From the NCBI GenBank assembly GCA_944320795.1, contig CALUIU010000005.1:1-64000 (forward strand): a DNA stretch of 64,000 nt, written 5' to 3'. A model generated the notes under the pieces. That model was given only the letters and a program-made list of their open reading frames with translations. It did no database searches and was not told the DNA's origin. The position numbers were made by a program, and so were the translations under genes. Of this stretch, positions 34,267 through 44,707 are shown piece by piece. Every line of letters starts with the position of its first letter. Positions within the stretch are counted from its first letter, which is position 1. The stretch comes from Candidatus Paraprevotella stercoravium (GTDB lineage Bacteria > Bacteroidota > Bacteroidia > Bacteroidales > Bacteroidaceae).

Positions 34267-35928
34267 TTACTTCTGTACTTTCACGCTTGCTTTGCCGTCA
34301 GACAATACGTAGATGCCCTGCTGCAAGTTGTCGATGTTGACTGAAGTTACTTTCTGAGCCTGCTTCAACAGACGGCCCTGAAGATCGTAAACCTGAACAT
34401 CAGTTGCCTGATCGAAGAAGAAGGTGTTGCCTACACGCTGAGTTTCCAGTGCCGGAACATTCTGTATACCGGTAGTTGGAGCGCTAACAGACAGAGTTGC
34501 TTCATAGCTTTCTGTATCTACAGAACGCAAAGCAGAAGTTTCGCCCTTACGGTCTGCACCGGTAATCAGGACAGTGGCATTTTCATTGGCAGCACCGTTG
34601 TTGCTGAAGCTGTATTCCAATGGAGAAGTGATTTTCTTTTCATTGTTCTGATCCTGAAGTACGTAGCCGTAAACAGATACAACACCATTGTTTACGGTCA
34701 TGGTATTGAAGTTTTCGCTGAAATATTTGCCATCGCCTTCAGACAGACCACTCACATTGCTCCACTGCAATTCAAAAGTCTCCTTGTTCAAAGCGGCAAC
34801 AAACAGGTCGGTTCCGTCTGTATGGGTCTGTTCGTTATTGAAAGCCAACTGCTGAAAGAAGGTTCCGCCGATATACAGGTTTTTGTCATCAGTCTTCAGT
34901 GCACCGATGCGGTTGTAGGCTGCAGACTCCATGTGTGCTGGTGCGTGGAATGCTTTTGTGTTTACTGTTGCGTCCTTGATGGATGAAACAATGTAAGCGT
35001 GCTCGAAAGAGCCCATGTCATCGTAAGTCAATGTAATCTCTTCTGATTTTCCGGCTGTATCATATTTTACCTTTCCGTTGGCCACAAAGCAGAGGTAAAC
35101 GGTGCCGTTGTCTACGGTAAAGTTCAGATTCTCAAATCCCATCTGAGTATACTGGAACTGTTCTGCAACACCGATATGTGCAACAGAAGCTGCACCCTTC
35201 AGGTCTGTAGCATTCAGGGTAAAGATACCGCCGCTCTCCAAATCGCTGTACATGAAGTCGAATACATTCAGATACATGCCGTTCCATTTCATGTCGTCAA
35301 TGCTGACATCACCGGTGTGGGTAGCCGAGGCATAAATCTTTCCGTTGCTGACTTCCAGATGTTTGATTGTTATGTAAGGATAGCCGTTGTCCGGGAAATA
35401 CAGACCGCTGTTGGCCGCGTCTTCATTGGTCTGTGCCAGGAAGGTACGTACAGCCTGCAACTCTCCGTTTGCATTATAGGATGCAATGAAAGAAGCTGTC
35501 TTGTTGGTTTCATTCTCTGCTCCCTTGATTTCCTGAGTCTTTCCATCGGTGCTGCCCACCTTGACTACATCGGCAAAGGTTCCGGCGATATATACATTGT
35601 TGCTCTCGTCAGTAGTGACACTGGTGATGGTGGCGGCTCCGCTCAGACCGATGGCCCAGGCAGAGGTACCGTCCGCATTGTATTTGGCCAGATAAGCGCT
35701 GTTGGCAACCGGCTCCAGAGTGGTAGAACCGATGGTGATTGCTTCGGTGAACTGACCGGTAGTGTAAGTGCTTCCGGCATTGTCAATGCAGACCGGTGCC
35801 TGAAGATAAAGATCTTCTAAAGAAGTAACACCGGTGATCTTGGCAGTCCATGTGTTTACTTCCTCTGCCTGAGTTTGCAGACTCAGGCTCAACAAGCCTA
35901 AAGAGGCAATAAGTAATGTTTTCTTCAT
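34267..35928 (-). CDS. secreted repeat protein with type IX-like C-terminal tail
   Basis: A 553-residue protein with a signal peptide (1-21). The first half has SBBP-type repeats (SAYLAKYNADGTSAWAIGLSG, NNVYIAGTFAD, ASFIASYNANGEL), suggesting a beta-propeller. The last about 75 residues (FFFDQATDVQVYDLQGRLLKQ, then GIYVLSDGKASVKVQK) match the type A C-terminal domain used for type IX secretion and surface attachment. It is the last gene after metalloprotease, SusC and SusD, 50 nt from SusD, so it is probably part of that locus as a surface binding or scaffold protein. Confidence 0.82.
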   Translation of the reverse strand: MKKTLLIASLGLLSLSLQTQAEEVNTWTAKITGVTSLEDLYLQAPVCIDNAGSTYTTGQFTEAITIGSTTLEPVANSAYLAKYNADGTSAWAIGLSGAATITSVTTDESNNVYIAGTFADVVKVGSTDGKTQEIKGAENETNKTASFIASYNANGELQAVRTFLAQTNEDAANSGLYFPDNGYPYITIKHLEVSNGKIYASATHTGDVSIDDMKWNGMYLNVFDFMYSDLESGGIFTLNATDLKGAASVAHIGVAEQFQYTQMGFENLNFTVDNGTVYLCFVANGKVKYDTAGKSEEITLTYDDMGSFEHAYIVSSIKDATVNTKAFHAPAHMESAAYNRIGALKTDDKNLYIGGTFFQQLAFNNEQTHTDGTDLFVAALNKETFELQWSNVSGLSEGDGKYFSENFNTMTVNNGVVSVYGYVLQDQNNEKKITSPLEYSFSNNGAANENATVLITGADRKGETSALRSVDTESYEATLSVSAPTTGIQNVPALETQRVGNTFFFDQATDVQVYDLQGRLLKQAQKVTSVNIDNLQQGIYVLSDGKASVKVQK

Positions 35929-35978
35929 AATCGTTTGTTTTTAAGTGAATATTTATTCTGTTGTAAAAGTTGTTACGT

Positions 35979-37316
35979 TTACTCTTTCCCTAATTCAGGG
36001 TTGGCAGCAATGGCTTCAGAAGGGATACGTAAAGTATAGCGACTGTCTTCAGCCGGAAGAGTATAAGCCGTTCCATTGTAGGTCTTGGACAGTGCCGGAC
36101 GATTGGTACGGCGCAAATCAAACCATCGGTGTCCTTCGAAAGCCAGTTCACGAAGACGCTCATCAGCGATTTCATCGCGCAGTGCTGCTTGGTCCATCTG
36201 TTGCAAGGCTTCCTGTTGTACGGTGAACTGAGCTGCTGTATAACGCTTGCTTATCAGTGCCTCCAGATATACTTTGGCCGAGTCTGGCTGATTCAGTTCA
36301 TTCCAGGCTTCAGCAGCAATCAGGTAGAAGTCGGCTGTACGGAACGTGCAGCGATATTCGTTGCTGCCTCCTTTAACCAGATTAGTGATGCTGGAGGTTA
36401 CCTGCTTGTAGTATTTTGACTTGCGCAGGTCGCCGCTACGGTATTTGGCCAATAATTCTGCTGATGGTTTACCGGCGTTGAAATAATTGGACGTCATTAC
36501 TTGCTCCAATGAAACAATGGCTTCAGGTGACTGGTAATGATTGGGCAATACTTTGGTGTTATTCAGATTTACCAATGTGTCTTGTTTCTGGAGTACCTTT
36601 TTTGAAGCATCCAGTGCTCCCTGCCAGTTGCCCATATACAGGGCTACACGCGCCCGCAATGCTTGAGCGGAGATTTTGTTGAAACGATAGGTTTTTCCGG
36701 CTTCCCATTTCTCTACATTCAGATAGGCTTCAGCCTGATCAATATCACGGTTAATCTGTTCGTAGATCTGACCTACAGTGGCTTTCTTCAGAACGGCATC
36801 CACATCGGTGTCGAGTTTTAACGGTACAGCCAGTGTGGTGTTCGGGTCGCAATGTGTATAGGGTTCACCATACAGATTTACCAGAATGAAATGCATATAG
36901 GCACGCAGCATGTAGCTTTCACCCACAAGCTGGCGGATTTCTTCGGTTGAGGCTTCTGTTATCTTGTTTTGATGTTCGATGATGTAGTTAGCCACATAAA
37001 TGGTATGGTAGAAAGTTCGCCAACTGAAACTACTGGTAGTTTCCTGAGGGGCATCATCGTTCCAGCTCCAGATATCGAAGTAAGCGTTATAGTCCTCACT
37101 GCTGGAGCCGTCCATTTTCATTTCGTCAGAACGGAAAGTTGCCAGACCACGGTCTTCGGGTACATCATCATAGGCCTTGGTCAGTAGGGCGCGATATTCG
37201 GCTCCGGTCTTGGGGATGACTTTTCCGATGGGCTGGATATCCAGAAAACCATCACACGATTGCAGGGTGAAGCTTCCTAAAGCCAGCATGCAATATAATA
37301 AATGTTTTATTTTCAT
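35979..37316 (-). CDS. RagB/SusD family nutrient-binding lipoprotein
   Basis: A 445-residue surface lipoprotein (lipobox ending SC, Cys21, followed by DGFLDIQP as in SusD proteins). TPR-like helical segments (RQLVGESYMLRAYMHFILVNLYG, FNKISAQALRARVALYMGNW) and the C-terminal LRELAFEGHRWFDLRRT are diagnostic. It caps the SusC barrel and captures ligand. It follows susC after 14 nt. The neighbouring metalloprotease and lack of glycoside hydrolases suggest a peptide ligand, as for RagAB. Confidence 0.95.
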   Translation of the reverse strand: MKIKHLLYCMLALGSFTLQSCDGFLDIQPIGKVIPKTGAEYRALLTKAYDDVPEDRGLATFRSDEMKMDGSSSEDYNAYFDIWSWNDDAPQETTSSFSWRTFYHTIYVANYIIEHQNKITEASTEEIRQLVGESYMLRAYMHFILVNLYGEPYTHCDPNTTLAVPLKLDTDVDAVLKKATVGQIYEQINRDIDQAEAYLNVEKWEAGKTYRFNKISAQALRARVALYMGNWQGALDASKKVLQKQDTLVNLNNTKVLPNHYQSPEAIVSLEQVMTSNYFNAGKPSAELLAKYRSGDLRKSKYYKQVTSSITNLVKGGSNEYRCTFRTADFYLIAAEAWNELNQPDSAKVYLEALISKRYTAAQFTVQQEALQQMDQAALRDEIADERLRELAFEGHRWFDLRRTNRPALSKTYNGTAYTLPAEDSRYTLRIPSEAIAANPELGKE

Positions 37317-37330
37317 CAGTTTTTCCTTCC

Positions 37331-40300
37331 TTAAAAGTTAATGTTCAGTCCAAAGATCACACTCTTCTGAATTGGTTGGGCATAAAGATTTCCCATGGTT
37401 TCCGGGTCCAGATAATTGGTATAGTCGCTGGCAATAACGGCGAGATTCCGGCCTTCAACCGATACAGAAGCGCTGCTGATACCAAATTTCTTTAACCATT
37501 CAGTCGGTAGTTTGTAACCTAGACGAAGGCTTTGTAAACGCATGTAATTACAGTCTTTTACCCAAATATCCAGATAATTATAGAGCTGGTATTCGGAGTA
37601 TTGGATGTATTCGGCCGGACGTTCACTGCTGGTCATCAGTTTTGGGTAGATGGTATTCTTGTTCTCTGGAGTCCAACGGTTCAGAATATCATGGTTGGTA
37701 TTCATACCCCGGTCAAAGTTGGTTGGAGAATAAGAAGGGGTTACACGCACCTTCATTCCCAGATTGAAGAAGAAGTTCACACCCAATTGCCAGTTCTTGT
37801 ATTCAAAGGTATTGATGAAACCTCCGGAAACCTTCGGATCAGTAGTTCCCATATAGGTGAACAAGTTGCGCTGCTCCTCAGCACTCAGTGTGCTGGCACC
37901 ATGCTGATTTAGTTTCAGAAACTCGGTGGCAGTAACCTTCTTTCCGTCTTTGGTCAGGAAAAGTGGATAACCATCTTCATCCAGTCCTGCAGTCTTATAA
38001 GCAAAAATAGCGCCTACAGGATAACCTTCACGGCCGGGGTAAGTGGCATTCTCGGCTACAGTTTCTTTTAAGACCTTATTTTCATTGAATCCAAAATTGA
38101 TATTGGTGTACCAGGTGAAGTCTTTTGTACGAATGTTTCGTGTAGCCAAAGATACTTCTACACCCTTGTTCTCCATGCTGGCCCAGTTGATGGTTGTTGA
38201 AGAGAATCCGGTCTCCAAAGGCAGCATTTTCATGCCAATCAGGTCAGAACTGTAGCGGTAATAATAGTCAACCCCCAGACGTATGGCATTGTTCAGAATG
38301 GCCAGATCCAAACCGACATTGGCATTTTGAGTTTTTTCCCAACGCAGAGAAGGATTCGGAGCTGTTTCCGATTCAATCATATCTTCGGAATACCCAGGCA
38401 GGATAGTACCTTGCAGGTAGCTTCCGATGAGATAGGGTGAGGTTGTCTTGTCGATATTACCTTGCAGACCATATGAGGCACGGATTCCCAGATCGTTGAT
38501 GACATCGACATCTTTCAGGAATTTTTCTTCTTTGACGCGCCACAGACCACTGACAGAATAAAGCGGCAGATAACGGTATTTTTTGGAAACACCGAATACG
38601 TCGGAACCGTCGAAACGGATACTTCCGCCTACTGTGTAACGTGCCTTATAAGTATAGGATGCGGTTGCAAACCAAGATACAAAGGCATTTTCAAGATATG
38701 ATTCCTGATGCAACGGGAAATATTTGGCCACATCTTCATTGGGGAAGATAACCGGTTGTGAGGTCAGTGTACGGTTGTCATAACCGTAAGCGGCTGAGAA
38801 GGTGCTGCTATATTCTGAATGGCGCACTTCTGTTCCAGCCATGAACTGCACATCGTGTTTGTTCTTGAAGCGCTGCTGGTACTCGGCCATAGCTTTCCAT
38901 GTCCATTGGTTGTTATGGGTTTCGGTCACTTTATGCATACCTCCCTCCGGTAAGAAGCTGCGTTTGCCGTCAGCATAAGAGTATTGTGCGCGTTCGTGAT
39001 CCTTACGCATGGCAAAACTATTTTCGCCGGCATATTTGTCCAGTGTGGAAGCATCTATCTGAAGGCCAAATTGTGAAGTCAGTTTGAAATGGTCATTCAG
39101 TTTGAGCTCACCGTCGAAAATGGCCATTACGGAACGGTCGGTTCGTTCATTTGAAGTGTTGGCACGCTCTTCGAATATGTTGAAATCCAGTTCAGAGTCT
39201 TCTTTGCCGCCTTGTACGTTTACATCGTAGATATACTCTCCATTTTCGTCAAACGGGCGCATGTACGGGTTAGCCAAACGGGAGTAATATACCGGATTGA
39301 CAAAACCGTTGTAGTCGGTCATGTAGCTTTTCTGCTGGCGCTGGTTGGCAAATACAGAAGCCCCGAGTTTCAGGAATTTGTTTACCTGATAATTGGTCTT
39401 CAGGGTTACGTTGAAACGGTTATTGTCCACGCCGGTTACGTTGCCCTGTTCGTCATAATAGCCCACAGAAGTATAATAGTTGGCTTTTTCGCTTCCTCCC
39501 GAAATACTGAAGTTGTATTCCTGATTGAATACGTCACGGAACAGGATGTCGTTCCAGTCTGTATTGATCTGACGCAGTTGGTTGATGGCACTTTGAGCCT
39601 CTGGTGTCAGGGCATCCCATCCTCCTTGTTTGTAGGCGTTGGTCAGTCCCATACTGTTCAGAATGCGGGCTACATCGCCCTTATTCTCACGGAACGTATA
39701 GTCTGAGCGGAGCAGATCCAGCTCCAGATCCACTTTCTCGTTAGAGTTCAGCAGGTTCAGACGGTCCATATTGATGTTCGGACTATAGGTTAGCTTGGTG
39801 GAGAAGTTGATCTGAGGCTTTCCGGCTTTACCCTTTTTGGTGGTGATGACAATCACACCATTGGCTGCACGGGCACCATAGATGGCGGTGGCTGCAGCAT
39901 CCTTCAGTACGGTGATGCTCTCGATGTCTGACGGATTAATACCTGCAATGGATGTCTGATAAATATTGTCGATATCTTTCAGATCTTCCATTTCGGGAAT
40001 TTCGGTCCCCTCCAAAGGAATACCGTCAAGCACCCACAAAGGTTCCTGAGTACCGTTAATAGAAGCTGTACCGCGAATACGGATCTTTGTCGGCGCTCCC
40101 GGAGCTCCTGAGGTGGAAACGGTAGACAGACCGGAGATCTGTCCGGCCAGTGCTTGGTCAATGCTCTTTACGGCTCCCACTTTTTCGTCGGAGATATTCA
40201 AGGTTGTTACCGCTGCGGTCAGTTTTCGGCGGTCAATTTTCTGATAACCGGTTACAACCAGCTCGTCCATTTCTTTAGAGACGCTTTTCAGAATTACCTT

Positions 40301-40594
40301 GTATTGATTCACATTCGGTTTCAGAATCACTTTTTGAGTTTGATAACCTACAAAGCGTACTTCCAGATAAGCAACATCACCTTCAACCTTCAGGGTAAAG
40401 TTTCCTTCCAGATCACTTGTTGTGCCGGTCATGGCCTTACTGCCCGAGGCTGGCACTGAAATGGTAGCACCGGGTAGGGGTTCATTGTAGAACTCTCCGT
40501 CCAGGATAGTTCCCTTTATTGTGCGGATTTGGGCTTGTACTCCTGTTATTGAGAGCAATATAAAAAGAATACATTGAATAATTTTCATACACAT
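37331..40594 (-). CDS. SusC/RagA family TonB-linked outer-membrane transporter
   Basis: A 1087-residue receptor: signal peptide, carboxypeptidase-like domain (TIKGTILDGEFYNEPLPGATISV), TonB-box region with ELVVTGYQKIDRRKLTAAV, plug (SIDQALAGQISGL, IRIRGTASINGTQEPLWVLDGIP, AAATAIYGARAANGVIVITTKKG) and a large barrel ending IFGLNINF. The plug motifs are those of SusC/RagA proteins. The start may also be the ATG two codons in (40588). It lies 4 nt after the metalloprotease and 14 nt before SusD; the three form one transcript. Confidence 0.96.
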   Translation of the reverse strand: MCMKIIQCILFILLSITGVQAQIRTIKGTILDGEFYNEPLPGATISVPASGSKAMTGTTSDLEGNFTLKVEGDVAYLEVRFVGYQTQKVILKPNVNQYKVILKSVSKEMDELVVTGYQKIDRRKLTAAVTTLNISDEKVGAVKSIDQALAGQISGLSTVSTSGAPGAPTKIRIRGTASINGTQEPLWVLDGIPLEGTEIPEMEDLKDIDNIYQTSIAGINPSDIESITVLKDAAATAIYGARAANGVIVITTKKGKAGKPQINFSTKLTYSPNINMDRLNLLNSNEKVDLELDLLRSDYTFRENKGDVARILNSMGLTNAYKQGGWDALTPEAQSAINQLRQINTDWNDILFRDVFNQEYNFSISGGSEKANYYTSVGYYDEQGNVTGVDNNRFNVTLKTNYQVNKFLKLGASVFANQRQQKSYMTDYNGFVNPVYYSRLANPYMRPFDENGEYIYDVNVQGGKEDSELDFNIFEERANTSNERTDRSVMAIFDGELKLNDHFKLTSQFGLQIDASTLDKYAGENSFAMRKDHERAQYSYADGKRSFLPEGGMHKVTETHNNQWTWKAMAEYQQRFKNKHDVQFMAGTEVRHSEYSSTFSAAYGYDNRTLTSQPVIFPNEDVAKYFPLHQESYLENAFVSWFATASYTYKARYTVGGSIRFDGSDVFGVSKKYRYLPLYSVSGLWRVKEEKFLKDVDVINDLGIRASYGLQGNIDKTTSPYLIGSYLQGTILPGYSEDMIESETAPNPSLRWEKTQNANVGLDLAILNNAIRLGVDYYYRYSSDLIGMKMLPLETGFSSTTINWASMENKGVEVSLATRNIRTKDFTWYTNINFGFNENKVLKETVAENATYPGREGYPVGAIFAYKTAGLDEDGYPLFLTKDGKKVTATEFLKLNQHGASTLSAEEQRNLFTYMGTTDPKVSGGFINTFEYKNWQLGVNFFFNLGMKVRVTPSYSPTNFDRGMNTNHDILNRWTPENKNTIYPKLMTSSERPAEYIQYSEYQLYNYLDIWVKDCNYMRLQSLRLGYKLPTEWLKKFGISSASVSVEGRNLAVIASDYTNYLDPETMGNLYAQPIQKSVIFGLNINF

Positions 40595-40598
40595 GGTT

Positions 40599-43196
40599 TT
40601 ATTTATTTAGTCCTAATGCGGTTTGTATACGCAGAATCAGGTCCTCGTAATGGAATTTTGTGGCTGTGTCACCGCTATTGCGCTTGTTCTTCAGTAATTT
40701 TAGAATACGTACCAGTTCGCCACGCTTCACACTGATGGCGTCACTGATGCGGTTGGCTTGCTTGCCGTACAGGTCGATATTGCGGATACCGCCACTGCGT
40801 TCGGCTTCTCCTTCCAGATGGTTCTCTCCGCAAGAACACAGATATCTTGGTTTGTCCCACAGGGAGTTTTCATACAGACTTTTGTTGATTTTTACGCCTT
40901 CGGCTTCGGCTGCTGCCGTAATGAGGGCGTCAACATAAGCTTTCTGAATATTACGGGTCATGACATCCGTCTTTTTACCGGCTATAGTTGCACCGAAAAT
41001 ATGTTTGTGCAGCATTTCCATCATATTTACGGCGGTGAATGCCTTGTCGCCATTGTGGAATTCGTTTTCAATCATGCGTACCAGACGCTCATTGTGTAAC
41101 AAATCCCAGAACACATAGTTCAGCTGGTTTTTGAATGCCAGATTCGGATTCTGTTCCACCAAACCAACCGGAGTATCCTTCAACAGATAAGTGTAGTTGG
41201 TAATCGGTGCATTGAACAGCCAGTCCGGGTAAGTGAAGATTTCTTCCAGCAGGAACTGGATGGCTTCCTGCTGACGCTCTTTTTCTACATAGGTAAAGGT
41301 CTGTTCACCGTCTCCCACAGTCGTATTCTCCAGATAAATACCTCCCACATTGGCCATGACATGATACAGATACAGTCCCCATTGGAAGATGACTCCGGAA
41401 TATAGCTTGGCCGCTTCTTCATAAGTCTGTCCCGGCTGTCCGGTAGTGGTCCAGTTAACCAGTTCCGGCATAATGCGTTTCAGATTGGCGATACCGTAAC
41501 GGGCAGACTTCATGGCGTTGTCACCCAAATCCTCGCTCAGTGAGCGTGGATCGACAGCGGCACGTGCCGGCTGTGCTTCACTGTAGCGGTAAAGTGGTCC
41601 GTTATGCTTCTTCAGGAAATCAAACAGTGGCTTTTTACCTTCTTCCTCAGTCGGGAACCAGCGATAGCCCCATTCGATAGCCATCTGATCATAAACGCCG
41701 ATGTGTGGTGATGTGACAGTAACCCCGTCGCCCGGCTGTGCCACATAGTTAAAGCGTGCATAATCCATAATGGAAGTGGAGGTTCCGCCTACGCGAGAGG
41801 TAAATTCTGCCGACCGCAGAGAGTCGGTCGGATAAGCGTTTGAGGCGCGCATATTATGACGCAATCCCAAAGAATGGCCTACTTCATGACAGGCTACAAA
41901 GCGTGCTGCGTCACCGATCAGGCTGTCCGGCAACTGCAAGGTACGGGCTTGCGGGTTGGTCGGTCCGGTCTGTACCATAATCCATTCGCGCAGCAGGGAC
42001 TGTACGTTGTGCCACCAGATGATGTCTGCTTCAAGAATCTCTCCTGTTCTCGGATCGATTACAGAGGGTCCCATGGCATTGGCCTTGTCTGATGCGGCAT
42101 AGGTCAATACAGAATATTTCATATCATCTCCTTCGGCCGCGATACTGTCTGTATAATCTTTCACCTGTACCGCGTTCTTGAAACCTGCCTTTTCGAAAGC
42201 TATGTTCCAATCGAGGATGCCTTTTTCTATATACGGCCGCAGATGTTTTGGCATGGCGGCATCAATATAGAAAACAATCGGTTTGATGGGTTCTACCAAT
42301 TGTCCGGCCAGATAAGCCTCTTTGTCTTTTGGTTCCAGACGCCAGCGGGTAATATAGTTCTTTTCTTTCAGTTCTTGCTGTGTGTCGGAATAGTGTAGGC
42401 GTGGGGTGGTGAAATAACCCACGAGAGACGATTCTTCGCGTCCCGGCATTGGTATTTCAGGAAGCAGTGTCAGCGAGGAACTGACTACCACGCTGATATT
42501 TACCTTGCTCATGCCTTCGCGTACAATCGTGGTCAGTTCGGAGGTAGCAGTTACATTATTTGAAAAGGCTCGGATGTCCAGTATGCGTGACAGGTCGGTA
42601 TTGGCCGATGTGCCCAGATTGATCAGATTGAACACGTCATTCAGGCAGTTCTGTTTGCCGTTGAACAGGTCGTTTACTTTGATCAGTACACTGGAAGAGT
42701 CAGAAGCAACTGCTTCCACTTTCAGGTTGGCAATCAGCGGATCAATGTAATTGTCCAATACGGAAGAACCGATTACATTCCCTTCCGGAAACTCCGGAGT
42801 ATTTCTTTGTTGGCGTATGGCAACCTTTTTGCTTGCCTTGTCCCATTCGAAGCGGATGGTCTGATTTTCGTAATTGATACCTTTGTTCACACCGGCTTCG
42901 TTCAGTTCCTTGGGAACACGTTGTAAGCGGTTGGTTACGAGGAATTCGCGTCCCATCAGGGCTGTCGGGATTTCCAGATAAAAAGTATCTTCTTTCTTGA
43001 CCACATTCATCACTCCGTTAAAGGCTACGGAATCTCTTCCGGTAAGTTTTTTGTATTCGGAGATTTGAACTTCTTTTTGCGCTTTCTTTTTTTTCTTCTT
43101 GAGAAGAGGGAATATTCCTGCTGACTGCTCCGCAATCGCTGCGTCGGTAGCAAACAACAGAGCGAACATTCCAATCCAAATTGTACGTTTGCTCAT
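40599..43196 (-). CDS. zinc-dependent metalloprotease, SusCD-linked
   Basis: An 865-residue secreted protein (signal peptide to about 22). N-terminal region as in DUF5117/DUF5118 proteins, then a metzincin-like catalytic domain with HEVGHSLGLRH (about residues 434-444) binding zinc through three His with the catalytic Glu, followed by SIMDYARFNY containing the Met-turn. A C-terminal helical domain of about 350 residues follows. It is the first gene of the locus with SusC, SusD and a secreted repeat protein, so it probably cuts proteins at the surface or in the periplasm to feed the transporter. Confidence 0.92.
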   Translation of the reverse strand: MSKRTIWIGMFALLFATDAAIAEQSAGIFPLLKKKKKKAQKEVQISEYKKLTGRDSVAFNGVMNVVKKEDTFYLEIPTALMGREFLVTNRLQRVPKELNEAGVNKGINYENQTIRFEWDKASKKVAIRQQRNTPEFPEGNVIGSSVLDNYIDPLIANLKVEAVASDSSSVLIKVNDLFNGKQNCLNDVFNLINLGTSANTDLSRILDIRAFSNNVTATSELTTIVREGMSKVNISVVVSSSLTLLPEIPMPGREESSLVGYFTTPRLHYSDTQQELKEKNYITRWRLEPKDKEAYLAGQLVEPIKPIVFYIDAAMPKHLRPYIEKGILDWNIAFEKAGFKNAVQVKDYTDSIAAEGDDMKYSVLTYAASDKANAMGPSVIDPRTGEILEADIIWWHNVQSLLREWIMVQTGPTNPQARTLQLPDSLIGDAARFVACHEVGHSLGLRHNMRASNAYPTDSLRSAEFTSRVGGTSTSIMDYARFNYVAQPGDGVTVTSPHIGVYDQMAIEWGYRWFPTEEEGKKPLFDFLKKHNGPLYRYSEAQPARAAVDPRSLSEDLGDNAMKSARYGIANLKRIMPELVNWTTTGQPGQTYEEAAKLYSGVIFQWGLYLYHVMANVGGIYLENTTVGDGEQTFTYVEKERQQEAIQFLLEEIFTYPDWLFNAPITNYTYLLKDTPVGLVEQNPNLAFKNQLNYVFWDLLHNERLVRMIENEFHNGDKAFTAVNMMEMLHKHIFGATIAGKKTDVMTRNIQKAYVDALITAAAEAEGVKINKSLYENSLWDKPRYLCSCGENHLEGEAERSGGIRNIDLYGKQANRISDAISVKRGELVRILKLLKNKRNSGDTATKFHYEDLILRIQTALGLNK

Positions 43197-43336
43197 AATT
43201 GATAATTAATTGTATCAGTAAGTTAATTCGAATAATCCCTTTCTGATGTTGAAAATGATTATCGGTAAATGTGGTCCTGTGCGTTATGACAAATGAATAC
43301 AGAACCGCTGATTGATGGAAAAAGTAAAAAATAAAA

Positions 43337-43368
43337 AATGTCTTGACTTCCTTTGAAGCCAAGACATT
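43337..43368 (-). terminator. terminator of the aminotransferase gene
   Basis: AATGTCTTG pairs with CAAGACATT and is followed on the minus strand by TTTTTTATTTTTT, 12 nt after the stop codon. Confidence 0.9.
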
Positions 43369-43379
43369 GATCAAAGTTT

Positions 43380-44573
43380 TTATTTCAAGCGAGATAAAGC
43401 TTCTTTGATACGCTTCATGGCTTCTTTGATGTTTTCGTCGCTGGTTGCATAACTCATACGGAAACATTCAGGAGAACCGAAGTCGTCGCCACCTACTGTA
43501 GCTACATGGCCTACTTCCAACAGGTAAAGAGCCAGGTCGGTAGAAGTATTGATTACACGATCGCCATCCTTCTTGCCGAAGTAAGAGCTACATTTGGGGA
43601 ACAGGTAGAATGCGCCTTGAGGTCTGTTCACTTCCAGTCCTGGAATCTCTTTTGCCAATTCTACAATCAGGTCTCTACGACGCTCGAATGCCTGACGCAT
43701 TACCTCAACACATTCCTGTGAACCGGTGTAAGCAGCCTCGGCAGCCTTCTGAGATACAGAGCATGGTCCGCTGGTGTACTGGCCCTGCAATTTGTTGCAG
43801 CCTTTAACGATCCATTCCGGTCCGGCGATGAAACCGATACGCCATCCGGTCATGGCATAAGCCTTAGAAACACCGTTGATGATGACTACACGATCCTTGA
43901 TTTCATCAAACTGAGCAATACTTTCATGCTTGCCGATGTAGTTGATGTGCTCATAGATTTCGTCTGCAATGACAATCACGCGCTCATGCTTTGCCAATAC
44001 GGCAGCCAGACCAGCCAACTCTTCCTTAGAATAAACAGAACCGGTAGGGTTGCTTGGAGAGCACAGAATCAAGGCACGGGTTTTCGGAGTGATTGCTGCT
44101 TCCAGCTGTTCCGGAGTAATCTTGAAATCCTGCTCAATGCCTGCTCCTACGATAACCGGAGTACCGTCTGCCAATTTAACCATTTCCGGATAGCTCACCC
44201 AATATGGTGCCGGAATAATCACCTCGTCTCCTGCATTGACAACAGTCATTACTACGTTGCAGACAGACTGTTTTGCACCGTTAGAGCAAGCAATCTGTGC
44301 CGGAGTGTAGTCCAAACCGTTTTCGTTCTTTAATTTGGCAACGATAGCCTGACGCAAAGCCGGATAGCCCGGAACTGGAGAGTAACGTGAGAAATTCTCC
44401 TCTACAGCCTTGATGGCAGCGGCTTTGATATGATCCGGAGTGTTGAAATCGGGTTCACCCACACTCATGTTGATCACATCGATTCCCTGAGCTTTCAGTT
44501 CATTGCTTTTTTGAGACATTAATAATGTCGCAGACTGTGACAGTCTGTTGAGACGATCTGATAATTGGTTCAT
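43380..44573 (-). CDS. aspartate aminotransferase (class I/II)
   Basis: A 397-residue fold type I PLP enzyme. Seen are SVGEPDFNTP, the ring-stacking region ACSNGAKQSV, the NPTG motif (CSPSNPTGSVYS), DEIYEHI, the PLP lysine Lys237 in GVSKAYAMTGWRIGF and the C-terminal substrate Arg in FRMSYATS. It most resembles type Ib aspartate aminotransferases (AspC of Thermus/Bacillus). It exchanges aspartate and 2-oxoglutarate for oxaloacetate and glutamate. It has its own promoter and terminator. Confidence 0.93.
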   Translation of the reverse strand: MNQLSDRLNRLSQSATLLMSQKSNELKAQGIDVINMSVGEPDFNTPDHIKAAAIKAVEENFSRYSPVPGYPALRQAIVAKLKNENGLDYTPAQIACSNGAKQSVCNVVMTVVNAGDEVIIPAPYWVSYPEMVKLADGTPVIVGAGIEQDFKITPEQLEAAITPKTRALILCSPSNPTGSVYSKEELAGLAAVLAKHERVIVIADEIYEHINYIGKHESIAQFDEIKDRVVIINGVSKAYAMTGWRIGFIAGPEWIVKGCNKLQGQYTSGPCSVSQKAAEAAYTGSQECVEVMRQAFERRRDLIVELAKEIPGLEVNRPQGAFYLFPKCSSYFGKKDGDRVINTSTDLALYLLEVGHVATVGGDDFGSPECFRMSYATSDENIKEAMKRIKEALSRLK

Positions 44574-44610
44574 TTTTCTCTGTTTATTTTTGATTTTATT
44601 ATTGCTGTTG

Positions 44611-44618
44611 CAAAAGTA
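44611..44618 (-). promoter_or_regulatory. promoter -7 element of the aminotransferase gene
   Basis: The minus strand reads TACTTTTG followed by C, an exact -7 match 38 nt before the ATG. Confidence 0.5.
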
Positions 44619-44707
44619 GCTCTTTTTGCTTGAAAAACCTACTCCTTTAATAGTTTTTCGTAATTTTGATTACATTTTGCCAAGTGTAGTGTGCATTATG
44701 GCAACTT

